Source: Streptomyces spongiicola
Lineage (GTDB): Bacteria; Actinomycetota; Actinomycetes; Streptomycetales; Streptomycetaceae
NCBI RefSeq assembly: GCF_003122365.1
Contig: NZ_CP029254.1
Span: 4,551,501 to 4,615,500 of the forward strand
Direction: 5' to 3'
DNA: 64,000 nt
Shown here: piece after piece, positions 1 to 9,151 of the stretch
How the letters are laid out: every line of letters starts with the position of its first letter
Numbering within the stretch: position 1 is the first letter of the stretch
Notes under the pieces: model-generated
Databases searched by the model: none
Seen by the model: the letters and a program-made list of their open reading frames with translations, nothing else
Told to the model about the DNA's origin: nothing
Program-made: the position numbers and the translations under genes

Positions 1-629
1 AGCAGACCAGGGAAGCCGTCGGGGACGCCATCAGGCACGCCGCCGGGAAGGCCGGCGTCGAGGTGGAGGAACTGGACGACGAGGTCAAGGGACTCGACCC
101 GGTCGAGGACGAGGACATCCCCGAGGGCGCCGAGGGCAAGCCGCGCTTCCCGTGCCCGACCGCCGACCCGGAGGCACTCGCCAACGCCGAGGCGGAGCCC
201 GGCATCCCGGCGCTCCCCGACGACCCGTGGGTGCTGGAGAGTTCCCGGCTCACCCTGAAGGGGCTCGACTACAAGGGCATCGTCGAGGTGCGCACCGGCA
301 GCGGCAAGATCAAGAAGGTTCTGAAGTTCACCGCGTCGGGCGTGGACATCAGGGACCTCCACCAGCTGGTCGAGGGTCCCGAGGGCACCACGATCCACGT
401 CGAGGCGCGCCGCGGCTCCACCTCCACCATCCGCAACGGCACGGTGACCATGTACACGGAGGAGCTGAAGGGCAACCTCTTCGGCATCATCCCCGTGACG
501 TTCAGCCCGAAGACCCCACCGCCGCTGAACGTACCGTTCGCCATGTTCACCGATGTCAGGGTGACCCAGGCCGGCCAGTTCGGCGGCACACTGACCGTGC
601 CCGGCCTGCACAACTACTTCACCGGATAG
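1..629 (+). CDS. Unrecognised protein, 5' truncated by window edge
   Basis: The frame is open from base 3 and ends with TAG at 627-629; the start lies upstream of the window, so only about 208 C-terminal residues are visible. A GTG at base 63 is in frame but nothing marks it as the true start. The first 60 or so residues are very acidic (runs of E and D). The rest alternates short beta-like segments with Gly and Thr and shows no membrane segment, catalytic motif or cysteine pair. I do not recognise the family. It is convergent with pyk, with a strong hairpin between them. Codon use is typical of a real Streptomyces gene (high third-position GC). No function is inferred. Confidence 0.75.
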   Translation, partial: QTREAVGDAIRHAAGKAGVEVEELDDEVKGLDPVEDEDIPEGAEGKPRFPCPTADPEALANAEAEPGIPALPDDPWVLESSRLTLKGLDYKGIVEVRTGSGKIKKVLKFTASGVDIRDLHQLVEGPEGTTIHVEARRGSTSTIRNGTVTMYTEELKGNLFGIIPVTFSPKTPPPLNVPFAMFTDVRVTQAGQFGGTLTVPGLHNYFTG

Positions 630-792
630 CGCCGCGTCGGGCAGCGCCCGCCCCGCCCCGCCCCGTCGCGACGCCCGCGCCCGGAACCGGCTGCGGGCCG
701 CTGCGGGGGCGGGTCTCCGGGGGTGTGGGCTCCGAGCCGCCCCGGTCTCGCGGAGTCCGGTCCCGATCGGCCCGGGCGGACTGCGGGGTCCG

Positions 793-828
793 CGCACGGC
801 CGTACCGCGGGAGCGGTACGGCCGTGCG
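793..828. terminator. Bidirectional terminator hairpin between hypothetical gene and pyk
   Basis: A perfect 16-bp stem, CGCACGGCCGTACCGC at 793-808 paired with 813-828, closes a GGGA tetraloop. It sits between two convergent genes (stops at 629 and 943), where a shared factor-independent terminator is expected. There is no U tract, which is usual for Streptomyces terminators. The remaining roughly 280 bases of this gap are GC-rich and show no gene. Confidence 0.8.
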
Positions 829-942
829 GTACCACCTGTCCGCCCGGTGCGGCCCCGCGCGTGCGGACGGCCGTGGACGAAGGAGCGCCGTGCCTCGACG
901 TCCTCGGTACGGCCCCCCGCGCGAGCGGACGGCCGGGCCGGG

Positions 943-2376
943 TCAGGCGGACTTGTGGCCGTCGCCCAGGTGGTGCACCCGGACCATGTTCGTGGTGCCC
1001 GGGACGCCGGGAGGGGAGCCCGCGGTGATGATCATGGTGTCGCCCCGGCTGTAGCGCTGGAGCTTCAGCAGGGCGGCGTCCACGAGGTCGACCATCGCGT
1101 CCGTGGTCTCCACGAAGGGGGCGATGAAGGGCTCGACGCCCCAACTGAGCGTGAGCTGGTTGCGGGTGGAATCGTCCGTGGTGAAGGCCAGGATCGGCTG
1201 TTCCGCGCGATAGCGGGAGAGGCGCCGGGCGGTGTCGCCGGACTTGGTGAAGGCGACGAGGGCCTTGCCGTCGAGGAAGTCGGCGATCTCGGCTGCGGCG
1301 CGGGCCACCGAACCGCCCTGGGTGCGCGGCTTCTTGCCCGGGACCAGGGGCTGGAGCCCCTTGGAGAGCAGTTCCTCCTCCGCCGCGGTGACGATCTTGG
1401 ACATCGTCTTGACGGTCTCGATCGGGTACGCGCCCACCGACGACTCGGCCGAGAGCATGACCGCGTCGGCGCCGTCCAGGATCGCGTTGGCGACGTCGGA
1501 CGCCTCGGCGCGGGTCGGGCGGGAGTTGGTGATCATCGACTCCATCATCTGGGTCGCGACGATCACCGGCTTGGCGTTGCGCCGGCACAGCTCGATCAGC
1601 CGCTTCTGCACCATCGGGACCCGCTCCAGCGGGTACTCGACGGCCAGGTCGCCCCGCGCCACCATCACGCCGTCGAAGGCCATGACGACGTCCGCCATGT
1701 TCTCGACGGCCTGCGGCTTCTCCACCTTGGCGATGACGGGGACCCGGCGGCCCTCCTCGTCCATCACCTTGTGGACGTCCTTGACGTCGTCGGCGTCCCG
1801 CACGAAGGAGAGCGCGACCAGGTCGCAGCCCATGCGCAGGGCGAATCGGAGGTCCTCGACGTCCTTTTCCGACAGGGCGGGGACGTTCACCGCCGCACCG
1901 GGCAGGTTGATGCCCTTGTGGTCGGAGATGACTCCGCCCTCGATGACGACCGTCTTCACCCGCGGTCCCTCGATCTCGACCGCGCGCAGCTCGACGTTGC
2001 CGTCGTTGATCAGGATCTGGTCGCCCTTGGAGATGTCGCCGGGCAGCCCCTTGTAGGTCGTGCCGCAGACCGACCTGTCGCCCGGTACGTCCTCGGTGGT
2101 GATCGTGAACTCGTCACCGCGGACCAGTTCCACCGGCCCCTCGGCGAAGGTCTCCAGCCGGATCTTCGGGCCCTGGAGGTCGGCGAGCACGCCCACGGCG
2201 CGGCCGGTCTCCGCCGCCGCGCGGCGGAGGCGGTCGTACCGCTCCTGGTGCTCTGCCCGGGTCCCGTGGCTCATGTTGAAACGGGCCACGTTCATGCCGG
2301 CCTCGATGAGCGCTTTCAGCTGCTCATAGGAGTCGACGGCGGGGCCCAGCGTGCAGACGATTTTGGAACGGCGCAT
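943..2376 (-). CDS. pyk: Pyruvate kinase
   Basis: This enzyme converts phosphoenolpyruvate and ADP to pyruvate and ATP, the last step of glycolysis, in the cytosol. The 477 residues match the usual length. Family motifs are in order: TLGP near residue 9, RFNMSHG at 32-38, the active-site IAKVEKPQ at 215-222 with its catalytic Lys, ARGDLAVE around 240-247 (metal-binding region), ATQMMESM at 274-281, and MLSAES at 307-312. The ATG at 2374-2376 is preceded by AGGA about nine bases upstream. It follows ackA on the same strand after a 123-base gap that holds its own promoter-like boxes, so it is probably transcribed separately or from both promoters. Confidence 0.97.
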   Translation of the reverse strand: MRRSKIVCTLGPAVDSYEQLKALIEAGMNVARFNMSHGTRAEHQERYDRLRRAAAETGRAVGVLADLQGPKIRLETFAEGPVELVRGDEFTITTEDVPGDRSVCGTTYKGLPGDISKGDQILINDGNVELRAVEIEGPRVKTVVIEGGVISDHKGINLPGAAVNVPALSEKDVEDLRFALRMGCDLVALSFVRDADDVKDVHKVMDEEGRRVPVIAKVEKPQAVENMADVVMAFDGVMVARGDLAVEYPLERVPMVQKRLIELCRRNAKPVIVATQMMESMITNSRPTRAEASDVANAILDGADAVMLSAESSVGAYPIETVKTMSKIVTAAEEELLSKGLQPLVPGKKPRTQGGSVARAAAEIADFLDGKALVAFTKSGDTARRLSRYRAEQPILAFTTDDSTRNQLTLSWGVEPFIAPFVETTDAMVDLVDAALLKLQRYSRGDTMIITAGSPPGVPGTTNMVRVHHLGDGHKSA

Positions 2377-2405
2377 AGGGCGGATCCTATCGGTTTGTTT
2401 CTACG

Positions 2406-2434
2406 CGGAATATTCCGTCTGGTGGAATGTACAA
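2406..2434 (-). promoter_or_regulatory. Candidate pyk promoter with overlapping palindrome
   Basis: Read on the minus strand, TTGTAC (2429-2434) and TATTCC (2407-2412) are separated by 16 bases, a fair match to a sigma-70-type promoter. The -10 box lies inside a perfect 12-bp palindrome, CGGAATATTCCG (2406-2417), unusually AT-rich for this DNA. A repressor dimer bound there would block the promoter. This is pattern evidence only. Confidence 0.4.
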
Positions 2435-2499
2435 ATGGGCGCCGGGCTGCTCAGTCGTTGCCGTCTCGCGCCGCTTTCGCGAACCCTTTCCCAGATCCC

Positions 2500-3744
2500 T
2501 CAGGCTCCTCGATCGACGCCACCGCGGCCCGCGGCGACCAGCGCGAAGGTCTGCCCGGCGATCTCCAGTTCCTCGTCGGTCGGCACCACGGCGACCGCCA
2601 CCCGCGCGCGGCCGGGCGAGATCAGCCGCGGCACGTCCGACCGTACGGCGTTGAGGTCCGCGTCCACCGCGATCCCCAGCCCCTCCAGGCCGGCGACGGC
2701 AGCCTCCCGCACCTGGGCGGAGTTCTCGCCGACCCCTGCCGTGAACACCACCGCGTCCACCCGTCCGAGCACCGCGTAGTACGCGCCGATGTACTTCTTC
2801 AGCCGGTGGACGTAGATCTCGAAGGCGAGCCGGGCGGGCTCGTCGCCGTCCTCGATCCGCCGCCGGATCTCCCTCATGTCGTTGTCGCCGCAGAGGCCGA
2901 CCAGTCCGCTCCTCTTGTTCAGCAGCACGTCGACGTCGTCCACGGACATTCCGGCCACCCGCCTGAGGTGGAACGTGACCGCCGGGTCGACGTCACCGGA
3001 CCGGGTACCCATGACGAGCCCCTCCAAGGGGGTGAGCCCCATCGACGTGTCCACGCAGCGCCCGCCCCGGACCGCGGACGCCGACGCCCCGTTGCCCAGA
3101 TGCAGCACGATCACGTTCACCTGCTCCGGGGCCCGGCCCAGAAGCGCGGCGGCCCGGCGCGACACGAACGCGTGCGAGGTGCCGTGGAAGCCGTAGCGCC
3201 TGATCCGGTGCGCGTCGGCGGTCTCGACGTCGATCGCGTAGCGCGCCGCGTACTCCGGCATGGTGGTGTGGAACGCGGTGTCGAACACGGCGACCTGGGG
3301 CAGGTCGGGGCGGAGCGCCCGGGCCGTGCGGATGCCGGTGAGGTTGGCCGGGTTGTGCAGCGGGGCCAACGGGACCAGGCGCTCGATCTCCCCCAGCACC
3401 TCGTCGGTGATCACGGTGGGGGCGGAGAACCGCATCCCGCCGTGCACCACCCGGTGGCCGATCGCCGCCAGCCCGGGGGAGTCCAGGCCCAGCCCGTCGC
3501 GCGCCAGCTCCTCGGCGACGGCCTTCAGCGCGGCGGCGTGGTCCGGGACGGGGCCGCCGCGCTCCCGCCTTCCCGCCTCGCCGGCCGGCGGGGTGTGCGA
3601 CACCCGGGAGGTCTCCTCCCCGATCCGCTCGACGAGCCCGGCGGCCAGCCGGGTGCCGTCCGCCATGTCGAGGAGCCGGTACTTCACCGACGAGGAGCCG
3701 GAGTTGAGGACCAGGACGCGGGTGGCGGTGGCGGGACCGGTCAT
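2500..3744 (-). CDS. ackA: Acetate kinase
   Basis: Acetate kinase interconverts acetyl phosphate plus ADP and acetate plus ATP, acting with Pta in acetate overflow and acetate uptake. The protein is 414 residues. It shows the N-terminal phosphate loop LNSGSSSVKYR (residues 13-23), HRVVHGG (97-103), the catalytic-region FDTAFHTTMP (154-163), and YGFHGTSH (184-191), all hallmarks of the ASKHA-fold acetate kinases. The open frame continues upstream into pta, but the start is fixed by the ATG at 3742-3744, which overlaps the pta stop in an ATGA arrangement (3741-3744). This means translational coupling to pta. Order pta-ackA is the classic operon. Confidence 0.97.
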   Translation of the reverse strand: MTGPATATRVLVLNSGSSSVKYRLLDMADGTRLAAGLVERIGEETSRVSHTPPAGEAGRRERGGPVPDHAAALKAVAEELARDGLGLDSPGLAAIGHRVVHGGMRFSAPTVITDEVLGEIERLVPLAPLHNPANLTGIRTARALRPDLPQVAVFDTAFHTTMPEYAARYAIDVETADAHRIRRYGFHGTSHAFVSRRAAALLGRAPEQVNVIVLHLGNGASASAVRGGRCVDTSMGLTPLEGLVMGTRSGDVDPAVTFHLRRVAGMSVDDVDVLLNKRSGLVGLCGDNDMREIRRRIEDGDEPARLAFEIYVHRLKKYIGAYYAVLGRVDAVVFTAGVGENSAQVREAAVAGLEGLGIAVDADLNAVRSDVPRLISPGRARVAVAVVPTDEELEIAGQTFALVAAGRGGVDRGA

Positions 3745-5822
3745 GCGGTGGACTCCTGACCCTGGGACTGGATCGCGGTGATCGCGACCGTGTTGACGAT
3801 GTCGCTGACGAGCGCGCCGCGCGAGAGGTCGTTGACGGGCTTGCGCAGACCCTGGAGCACCGGCCCCACGGCGACCGCGCCGGCCGAACGCTGCACGGCC
3901 TTGTAGGTGTTGTTGCCGGTGTTGAGGTCGGGGAAGACCAGGACGGTGGCGCGGCCCGCGACCTCCGAGTCCGGCAGCTTGGTCGCGGCGACCGAGGGCT
4001 CGACCGCGGCGTCGTACTGGATCGGCCCCTCGATCCGGAGTTCCGGGTGGCGCTCGCGCACCAGCTTGGTCGCCTCGCGCACCTTGTCCACGTCCGCGCC
4101 GGAGCCGGACGTGCCGGTGGAGTACGACAGCATCGCGATCCTCGGCTCGACACCGAACCGGGAGGCCGTCGCAGCCGACTGCACCGCGATGTCCGCCAGC
4201 TGCTCGGCGTCCGGGTCCGGGTTGACCGCGCAGTCGCCGTACACCAGCACCCGGTCGGCCAGGCACATGAAGAACACGGAGGAGACGATCGACGCCCCCG
4301 GCCTGGTCTTGATGATCTCGAAGGAGGGGCGGATCGTGGCGGCCGTGGAGTGGGCCGAGCCCGACACCATGCCGTCGGCCAGACCCTCGTGCACCATCAG
4401 CGTGCCGAAGTAGTTGACGTCCGAGACCACGTCGTAGGCCAGCTCCACCGTGGCGCCCCTGTGGGCGCGCAGCCGCGCGTACAGCTCGGCGAAGCGCTGC
4501 CGCAGCTCCGAGGAGGCGGGGTCGATCAGCTGGACCCCACCGAGGTCGATGCCGAGGTCGGCGGCCTTCTTGCGGATCACGTCGGTGTTCCCGAGCAGCG
4601 TCAGATCGCAGACGTCACGCCGCACCAGCACGTCCGCGGCGCGCAGCACCCGCTCCTCGGTGCCCTCCGGCAGCACCACCCGGCGGCGGTCGGCCCGCGC
4701 CTGCTCCAGCAGGTCGTGTTCGAACATCATCGGGGTGACCCGTCCCGTGCGGGCGACCTCCAGCCGCGCCAGCAGGCCCGCGGTGTCGACATGGCGCTCG
4801 AAGAGGCCGAGTGCCGTCTCGGCCTTGCGCGGGGTGGCCGCGTTCAACTTGCCTTCCAGCGAGAACAGTTCGGCCGCGGTGGGCCACGAACCGCCCGGCA
4901 CGGAGATGACCGGGGTTCCCGGGGCGAGGCGGGACGCCAGGGTGAGGATCGAGTCCCCCGGGCGTTCGTCGAGGGTCAGCAGCAGACCGGCGATGGGCGG
5001 GGTGCCCGCGGAGTGGGCGGCCAGTGCGCCGACCACCAGATCGGCGCGGTCCCCGGGGGTGACCAGCATGCATCCCGGCTTAAGGGCGTTCAGCACGTTC
5101 GGCAGCATCGCGCCGCCGAAGACGAAGTCGAGCGCGTCACGGGCCAGCCCGGAGTCGTCCCCGAGCAGCACCGTGGCCCCCAGGGCCTGGCCGACCTGGG
5201 CGACCGTGGGCGCGGCCAGCGCCGGCTCGTCGGGGAGGACGTAGCAGGGGACGGGGAGCCGGGCCGAGAGGCGCCCGGCGATCTCGTCGCGGTCCTCGGC
5301 CGCCGCCCGGTTCACGATCATCGCGAGGACGTCGCAGCCCAGTACCCCGTAGGCGCGGTGGGCGTTGCGGGCCTCGGCCCGCACGGCCTCGGCCGGCTGG
5401 CCCTTGCCGCCGACGACGGCGATCACCGACGCGCCGAACTCGTTGGCCAGCCGGGCGTTGAGGGCCAGCTCGTCGGGGAGCTGGGTGGCGCGGAAGTCGG
5501 TCCCGAGCACCAGGACGACCTCGTAGTCGCGGGCCACCTCGTGGAAGCGGTCGACCAGCCGGGACACCAGCTCGTCGGTGCCCTTCTCGGCCTGCAGCGC
5601 CGCCGCCTCGTGGTACTCCATGCCGTACGCGGTCGCCGGGTCCTGGGTGAGCCGGTAGCGCACCCGCAGCAGATCGAACAGGCGATCGGGGCCGTCGTGG
5701 ACCAGGGGCCGGAACACCCCCACGCGGTCCACCTGGCGGGTCAGGAGTTCCATGACTCCCAGGTCCACCACCTGGCGGCCGTCCCCGCGGTCGATCCCGG
5801 TCACGTACACGCTGCGCGTCAC
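3741..5822 (-). CDS. pta: Phosphate acetyltransferase (long form)
   Basis: Pta converts acetyl-CoA and phosphate to acetyl phosphate and CoA. At 693 residues this is the long form: an N-terminal P-loop/DRTGG-type regulatory half (about 1-360) and a C-terminal catalytic PTA_PTB domain beginning near the MMFEHDLLEQAR segment. The C-terminal half contains VVLPEGTEERVLRAAD, MVSGSAHSTAATIRP and VLVFPDLNTGNNTYKA, all characteristic of the family. It starts with GTG (5820-5822) with GGAG about seven bases upstream, and ends inside the ackA start codon. It is divergent from pfkA; a tandem repeat lies just upstream. Confidence 0.96.
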   Translation of the reverse strand: MTRSVYVTGIDRGDGRQVVDLGVMELLTRQVDRVGVFRPLVHDGPDRLFDLLRVRYRLTQDPATAYGMEYHEAAALQAEKGTDELVSRLVDRFHEVARDYEVVLVLGTDFRATQLPDELALNARLANEFGASVIAVVGGKGQPAEAVRAEARNAHRAYGVLGCDVLAMIVNRAAAEDRDEIAGRLSARLPVPCYVLPDEPALAAPTVAQVGQALGATVLLGDDSGLARDALDFVFGGAMLPNVLNALKPGCMLVTPGDRADLVVGALAAHSAGTPPIAGLLLTLDERPGDSILTLASRLAPGTPVISVPGGSWPTAAELFSLEGKLNAATPRKAETALGLFERHVDTAGLLARLEVARTGRVTPMMFEHDLLEQARADRRRVVLPEGTEERVLRAADVLVRRDVCDLTLLGNTDVIRKKAADLGIDLGGVQLIDPASSELRQRFAELYARLRAHRGATVELAYDVVSDVNYFGTLMVHEGLADGMVSGSAHSTAATIRPSFEIIKTRPGASIVSSVFFMCLADRVLVYGDCAVNPDPDAEQLADIAVQSAATASRFGVEPRIAMLSYSTGTSGSGADVDKVREATKLVRERHPELRIEGPIQYDAAVEPSVAATKLPDSEVAGRATVLVFPDLNTGNNTYKAVQRSAGAVAVGPVLQGLRKPVNDLSRGALVSDIVNTVAITAIQSQGQESTA

Positions 5823-5850
5823 GCGTGCTCTCCTGTCCTGCTGGGCTGCT

Positions 5851-5900
5851 GCTGGGTCCTGCCGGGTCCTGCCGGGTCCTGCCGGGTCCTGCTGGGTCCT
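5851..5900. repeat. 10-bp tandem repeat between pta and pfkA
   Basis: Five exact-length units of GCYGGGTCCT (Y is C or T) run head to tail, followed by two degenerate units to about 5920. The array lies about 30 bases upstream of the pta start, in the divergent pta/pfkA control region, so copy-number change could alter spacing of pta control elements. No reading frame uses it. Confidence 0.85.
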
Positions 5901-5997
5901 GCTGGCGTCCTGCCGGAGTCCTCCGGGCCGCGGTCGAGCGCGAGGTGCGGGCTGCGCTCAAGGGCTCAGGAAAACCCGATAGGGTGGCAATATCCCC

Positions 5998-6026
5998 TTG
6001 ACAATACCTCTACGGCTGGGTTAGGC
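5998..6026 (+). promoter_or_regulatory. Candidate pfkA promoter
   Basis: TTGACA at 5998-6003 is a perfect -35 hexamer. A -10-like TTAGGC at 6021-6026 follows after 17 bases. The pair is embedded in a locally AT-richer stretch (5980-6025) about 115 bases upstream of the pfkA ATG. Confidence 0.5.
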
Positions 6027-6139
6027 GCCCGCCGGGTCGCAGGCCGCCGGGCACCGCCGGACCGGCGTGTACCCGGACCCGCGTGTGAGAATCGAAACGA
6101 GGCTCACCGGTCCCACGAGCGAGCAGGAGACACGGCACC

Positions 6140-7165
6140 ATGCGCATCGGAATTCTGACCGCGGGGGGCGACTGTCCCGGCCTCAACGCGGTGATCCGGT
6201 CGGTCGTGCACCGTGCGCTGACCGGCTACGAGGACGAAGTCATCGGATTCGAGGACGGGTTCAAGGGCCTGCTCGAAGGCCACTACCGCACCCTGGACCT
6301 CAACGCCGTCAGCGGCATCCTCGCCCGCGGCGGCACGGTCCTCGGCTCGGCCCGGCTGGAGCGCTCCCGGCTGTGCGAAGCCGCCGAAACCAGCCTGGAG
6401 TTGGCGCGCAAGTACGGACTGGACGCGCTCATCCCGGTGGGCGGCGAGGGCACGCTGACCGCGGCGCGGATGCTGTCGGACGCCGGCATGCCCGTGGTCG
6501 GCGTACCCAAGACCATCGACAACGACATCTCCTCCACGGACCGCACCTTCGGCTTCGACACCGCCGTGACCGTGGCCACCGAGGCCATCGACCGACTCAA
6601 GACCACCGCGGAGTCCCACCAGCGGGTCATGGTCGTCGAGGTCATGGGGCGGCACGCCGGCTGGATCGCGCTCGAGTCCGGCATGGCCGGCGGCGCACAC
6701 GGGATCTGCCTGCCCGAGCGGCCCTTCCAGGTCGAGGACCTGGTCAAGATGGTCGAGGAGCGCTTCGCCCGGGGCAAGAAGTTCGCGGTCATCTGCGTCG
6801 CGGAGGGCGCGCACCCGGCCGAGGGCTCCATGGAGTACAAGAAGGGCGAGATCGACCAGTACGGGCACGAGCGGTTCACCGGCATCGGCACCCGGCTGGC
6901 GGCCGAGTTGGAGCGGCGGATGGGCAAGGAGGCCCGCCCCGTCATCCTGGGCCATGTCCAGCGCGGCGGTACGCCCACCGCCTACGACCGGGTGCTCGCC
7001 AACCGCTTCGGATGGCACGCGGTGGAGGCCGTCCACCGCGGCGAGTTCGGGAGGATGACCGCGCTGCGCGGCACCGAGGTGGTCACGGTGCCGCTCGCGG
7101 AGGCGGTGACCCGGCTGAAGACCGTGCCGGAGGACCGGGTCCACGAGGCCGAGTCGGTCTTCTGA
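6140..7165 (+). CDS. pfkA: ATP-type 6-phosphofructokinase (group III)
   Basis: This enzyme phosphorylates fructose 6-phosphate to fructose 1,6-bisphosphate, the committed glycolytic step. The 341 residues begin at ATG 6140 with AGGAGA nine bases upstream. The nucleotide loop GGDCPGLNAVIR lies at 9-20, the phosphate-donor loop GGEGTL at 101-106, and PKTIDND at 123-129 with catalytic Asp127. Gly104 together with Lys124 is the combination reported for actinomycete group III enzymes; Gly104 is the residue linked to ATP rather than PPi use. Glu103 replaces the commoner Asp, a small deviation worth noting. It is transcribed alone, divergent from pta. Confidence 0.95.
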   Translation: MRIGILTAGGDCPGLNAVIRSVVHRALTGYEDEVIGFEDGFKGLLEGHYRTLDLNAVSGILARGGTVLGSARLERSRLCEAAETSLELARKYGLDALIPVGGEGTLTAARMLSDAGMPVVGVPKTIDNDISSTDRTFGFDTAVTVATEAIDRLKTTAESHQRVMVVEVMGRHAGWIALESGMAGGAHGICLPERPFQVEDLVKMVEERFARGKKFAVICVAEGAHPAEGSMEYKKGEIDQYGHERFTGIGTRLAAELERRMGKEARPVILGHVQRGGTPTAYDRVLANRFGWHAVEAVHRGEFGRMTALRGTEVVTVPLAEAVTRLKTVPEDRVHEAESVF

Positions 7166-7272
7166 ACCGGCCGTCCGGTCGTACCGGCCTCTCCGCCGTA
7201 CCTGCCTCTCCGCCGGACGGGCTTCTCCGCCGGACGGGCCCCTTCCCCCGACTGCCCGGACTGTCCCGACTG

Positions 7273-7304
7273 CCCGGCGGCCCGGACGGGTCCGGGCCGC
7301 CGGG
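7273..7304. terminator. Terminator hairpin between pfkA and phosphatase gene
   Basis: CCCGGCGGCCCGGA (7273-7286) pairs perfectly over 14 bp with 7291-7304 around a CGGG loop. It lies between convergent genes (stops 7165 and 7417) and can serve both. Just upstream, 7200-7245 holds imperfect repeats of TCTCCGCCGGACGGGC. Confidence 0.75.
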
Positions 7305-7416
7305 TGGATGCGGTGCCCGCCCGTGCGGGGGGTGACGGGGGTGACGGGGGCGACAGGGGCGCGGCCCCCCGGGCCGGCGGACGCTGTCCGCGACTGCCGA
7401 GCGGCCGCGGCTCCGG

Positions 7417-8277
7417 TCAGGACAGCTTGCCGCCGTAGTCGGGCAGCTTGAACGTCCGCTCGGCGTGGCCGCCGGCCAGGTCGCTGGACCGGTTGCCCAC
7501 ATTGGCGATGATCGTGTAGCCCTTGGCCTCGATCTCCTTGCGCTTGCCGGTCTTGTAGGCGCTGACCTCGTCGAACAGGTCCGGCAGGCCGCGCACGTGG
7601 AGCCCGTCGACCGGGAAGCCCGCCTTCCTGAGGTTGTACGAGGTCAGCGTCTCGATGATGCCGGGGCGGGCGGTGACGAAGAAGATGTCCACCCCTCGGG
7701 AGTCCGCGTAGCGGACGAGGTCCAGCACCTGCCCGACCGCGGGCGTCGGGTACTCCCAGAAGTAGTGGAAGTCCGTCTCCAGCGAGGTGTTGTCGATGTC
7801 CAGCACCATCGCCAGCCGCTCGCCGGAGGCTCCGGCCGTGCGCTGCTCGACGTAGGGGCGGGCGTCGGCGAGGGCCGCCGTGACGTCCCGCCGCCAGGTG
7901 GCGTAGTCGACGCCCGCCAGTCCGGCGGCGGTGAGGTCGGCCGTCCTCGGGGTGTGGGTGCCTCCCGCGGTCGCGGCCGGGTACGGGGCCGGGGAAGTCG
8001 CCGAGGAGGCCGCTGAAGCCGCCGCACTCGCCGATACCGCGGCACTCGCCGGTGTCGCCGGTGTCGCCGGGATCGCGGGGATCGCCGGGATCGCCTGGGT
8101 CGCGGGGACCGCCGGGGCCGCTGAAATCCCGGCGGCGGGCGAGGTCCTCGGGGCGGTGGGCGAGGTCCTCGGGGCGGTGCTCGCGGTGCCGGCCGAGGCC
8201 GTGGCAGCCATGGTGGCGGTGAGGGTCAGCGCGCCTGCCGCGACCGCGGCGCGGGTGGTCCATCTGCGTACATGCAT
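7417..8277 (-). CDS. Secreted HAD-family acid phosphatase (class B-like)
   Basis: The 286-residue protein begins with a signal peptide (MHVRRWTTRAAVAAGAL, then an Ala-rich h-region) and is followed by a 75-residue low-complexity Ala/Pro/Thr linker (about 30-105). The catalytic domain carries HAD motif I DIDNT (160-164, nucleophile Asp160, acid Asp162), motif II VTARPG (201-206), a Lys-rich motif III (KTGKRKE near 242-248) and motif IV-like NVGNRSSD (259-266). It probably hydrolyses phosphomonoesters outside the cell. The frame is open further upstream, but the ATG at 8275-8277 is chosen because it opens the signal peptide and follows AGGAGCG. The linker varies by short repeats (AIPAIPAIPATPATPA) and is probably fast evolving. 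Confidence 0.85.
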   Translation of the reverse strand: MHVRRWTTRAAVAAGALTLTATMAATASAGTASTAPRTSPTAPRTSPAAGISAAPAVPATQAIPAIPAIPATPATPASAAVSASAAASAASSATSPAPYPAATAGGTHTPRTADLTAAGLAGVDYATWRRDVTAALADARPYVEQRTAGASGERLAMVLDIDNTSLETDFHYFWEYPTPAVGQVLDLVRYADSRGVDIFFVTARPGIIETLTSYNLRKAGFPVDGLHVRGLPDLFDEVSAYKTGKRKEIEAKGYTIIANVGNRSSDLAGGHAERTFKLPDYGGKLS

Positions 8278-8455
8278 GGGGGGTTCGCTCCTGGGGGAGG
8301 TCCGGTGGACGCCCGTCGGCCGGGGAGCACCGAGGGCCTCGGCATGTTCGCGTTCAACGATGGACGGAACGGAGCGTTCCATCCACCCCCTGGCAACCAT
8401 GCGATGGCGGAAGGGGATTCGGCCCCGCGGCCGCCCGTACCGCGTGCCGGCCGCG

Positions 8456-9151
8456 CTATCCGGAGAGGAGCGCCCAGAAGTGTTCCGCGATCCGGTCGAG
8501 GAAGTCCCGTCCCGACTTCCCCGAGCCGGCCGAGGCGCCCCAGCTGGAGGTAGCGGCCATCCGCGCATGGTAGTCCGCGTGCAGCCGCTGCAAAGCGTCC
8601 TCGAGCCGCCGCCGGGGCAGGGGCAGCATCTTCGCCACCGGGCGTACATACGCCTGCCACCGCGTGGTCGCCGCGCTGCGCAGCAGCTCCGCCAGCTCCT
8701 CGCCGCGCCCGGTGGCGGTCAGCAGCTCGCGCGGGGTCAGCGACAGCGTCTCGGCGAGCGCGGCGGTCTGCCGCTCGTTTCCGCGCCATCGGCCGGCGTC
8801 CTCCATGCGCCGGTACGTCGACGGGTCCATGCCCACCCGGCGGGCGAGTTCCTCCGGGTCCAGGGCGCGGGCGATCCGGTGCTCGCGCAGGCTCTGGGGC
8901 ATGCCCAGCAGCTCGCCGGGCGAGCACCACAGCACTCCCGCGAGCGCGGTCAGTTCCCGGGACTCCGGCGCCTGGAGTCCCCGTTCCCAGGCGACCACGG
9001 TGTCCGGGGCGACGTGGAGTCCGTACTGGGCCCGGAGCCCGTAGGCGACATGGCCCGGCGCCATCCCCAGGGCCTCGCGCAGTCGGCGGGCGGCAGGAGC
9101 GTTGAAAGGCGGGGTGGAGTGCACGCGCACACCGTAGGAGCGGAGTGTCAC
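8456..9151 (-). CDS. Double helix-turn-helix (XRE-type) regulator
   Basis: The 231 residues contain two Cro/C1-type HTH units: one near residues 20-80 (RRLREALGMAPGHVAYGLRA, VVAWERG) and a second near 90-145 (LARRVGMDPSTYRRMED). The C-terminal 80 residues are helical with no known motif. It is probably a DNA-binding regulator; its target is unknown. Start choice is uncertain: GTG at 9149-9151 has only a weak TAGGCGG before it, while GTG at 9128-9130 would leave a 9-bp inverted repeat wholly in the 5' region. It lies behind the phosphatase gene on the same strand; nothing shows they share a role. Confidence 0.8.
   Translation of the reverse strand: MTLRSYGVRVHSTPPFNAPAARRLREALGMAPGHVAYGLRAQYGLHVAPDTVVAWERGLQAPESRELTALAGVLWCSPGELLGMPQSLREHRIARALDPEELARRVGMDPSTYRRMEDAGRWRGNERQTAALAETLSLTPRELLTATGRGEELAELLRSAATTRWQAYVRPVAKMLPLPRRRLEDALQRLHADYHARMAATSSWGASAGSGKSGRDFLDRIAEHFWALLSG

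Noticed and set aside
847..3759. 970-codon plus-strand frame opposite pyk and ackA
   Set aside because: Antisense shadow typical of GC-rich genes; the minus-strand products are unmistakable enzymes.
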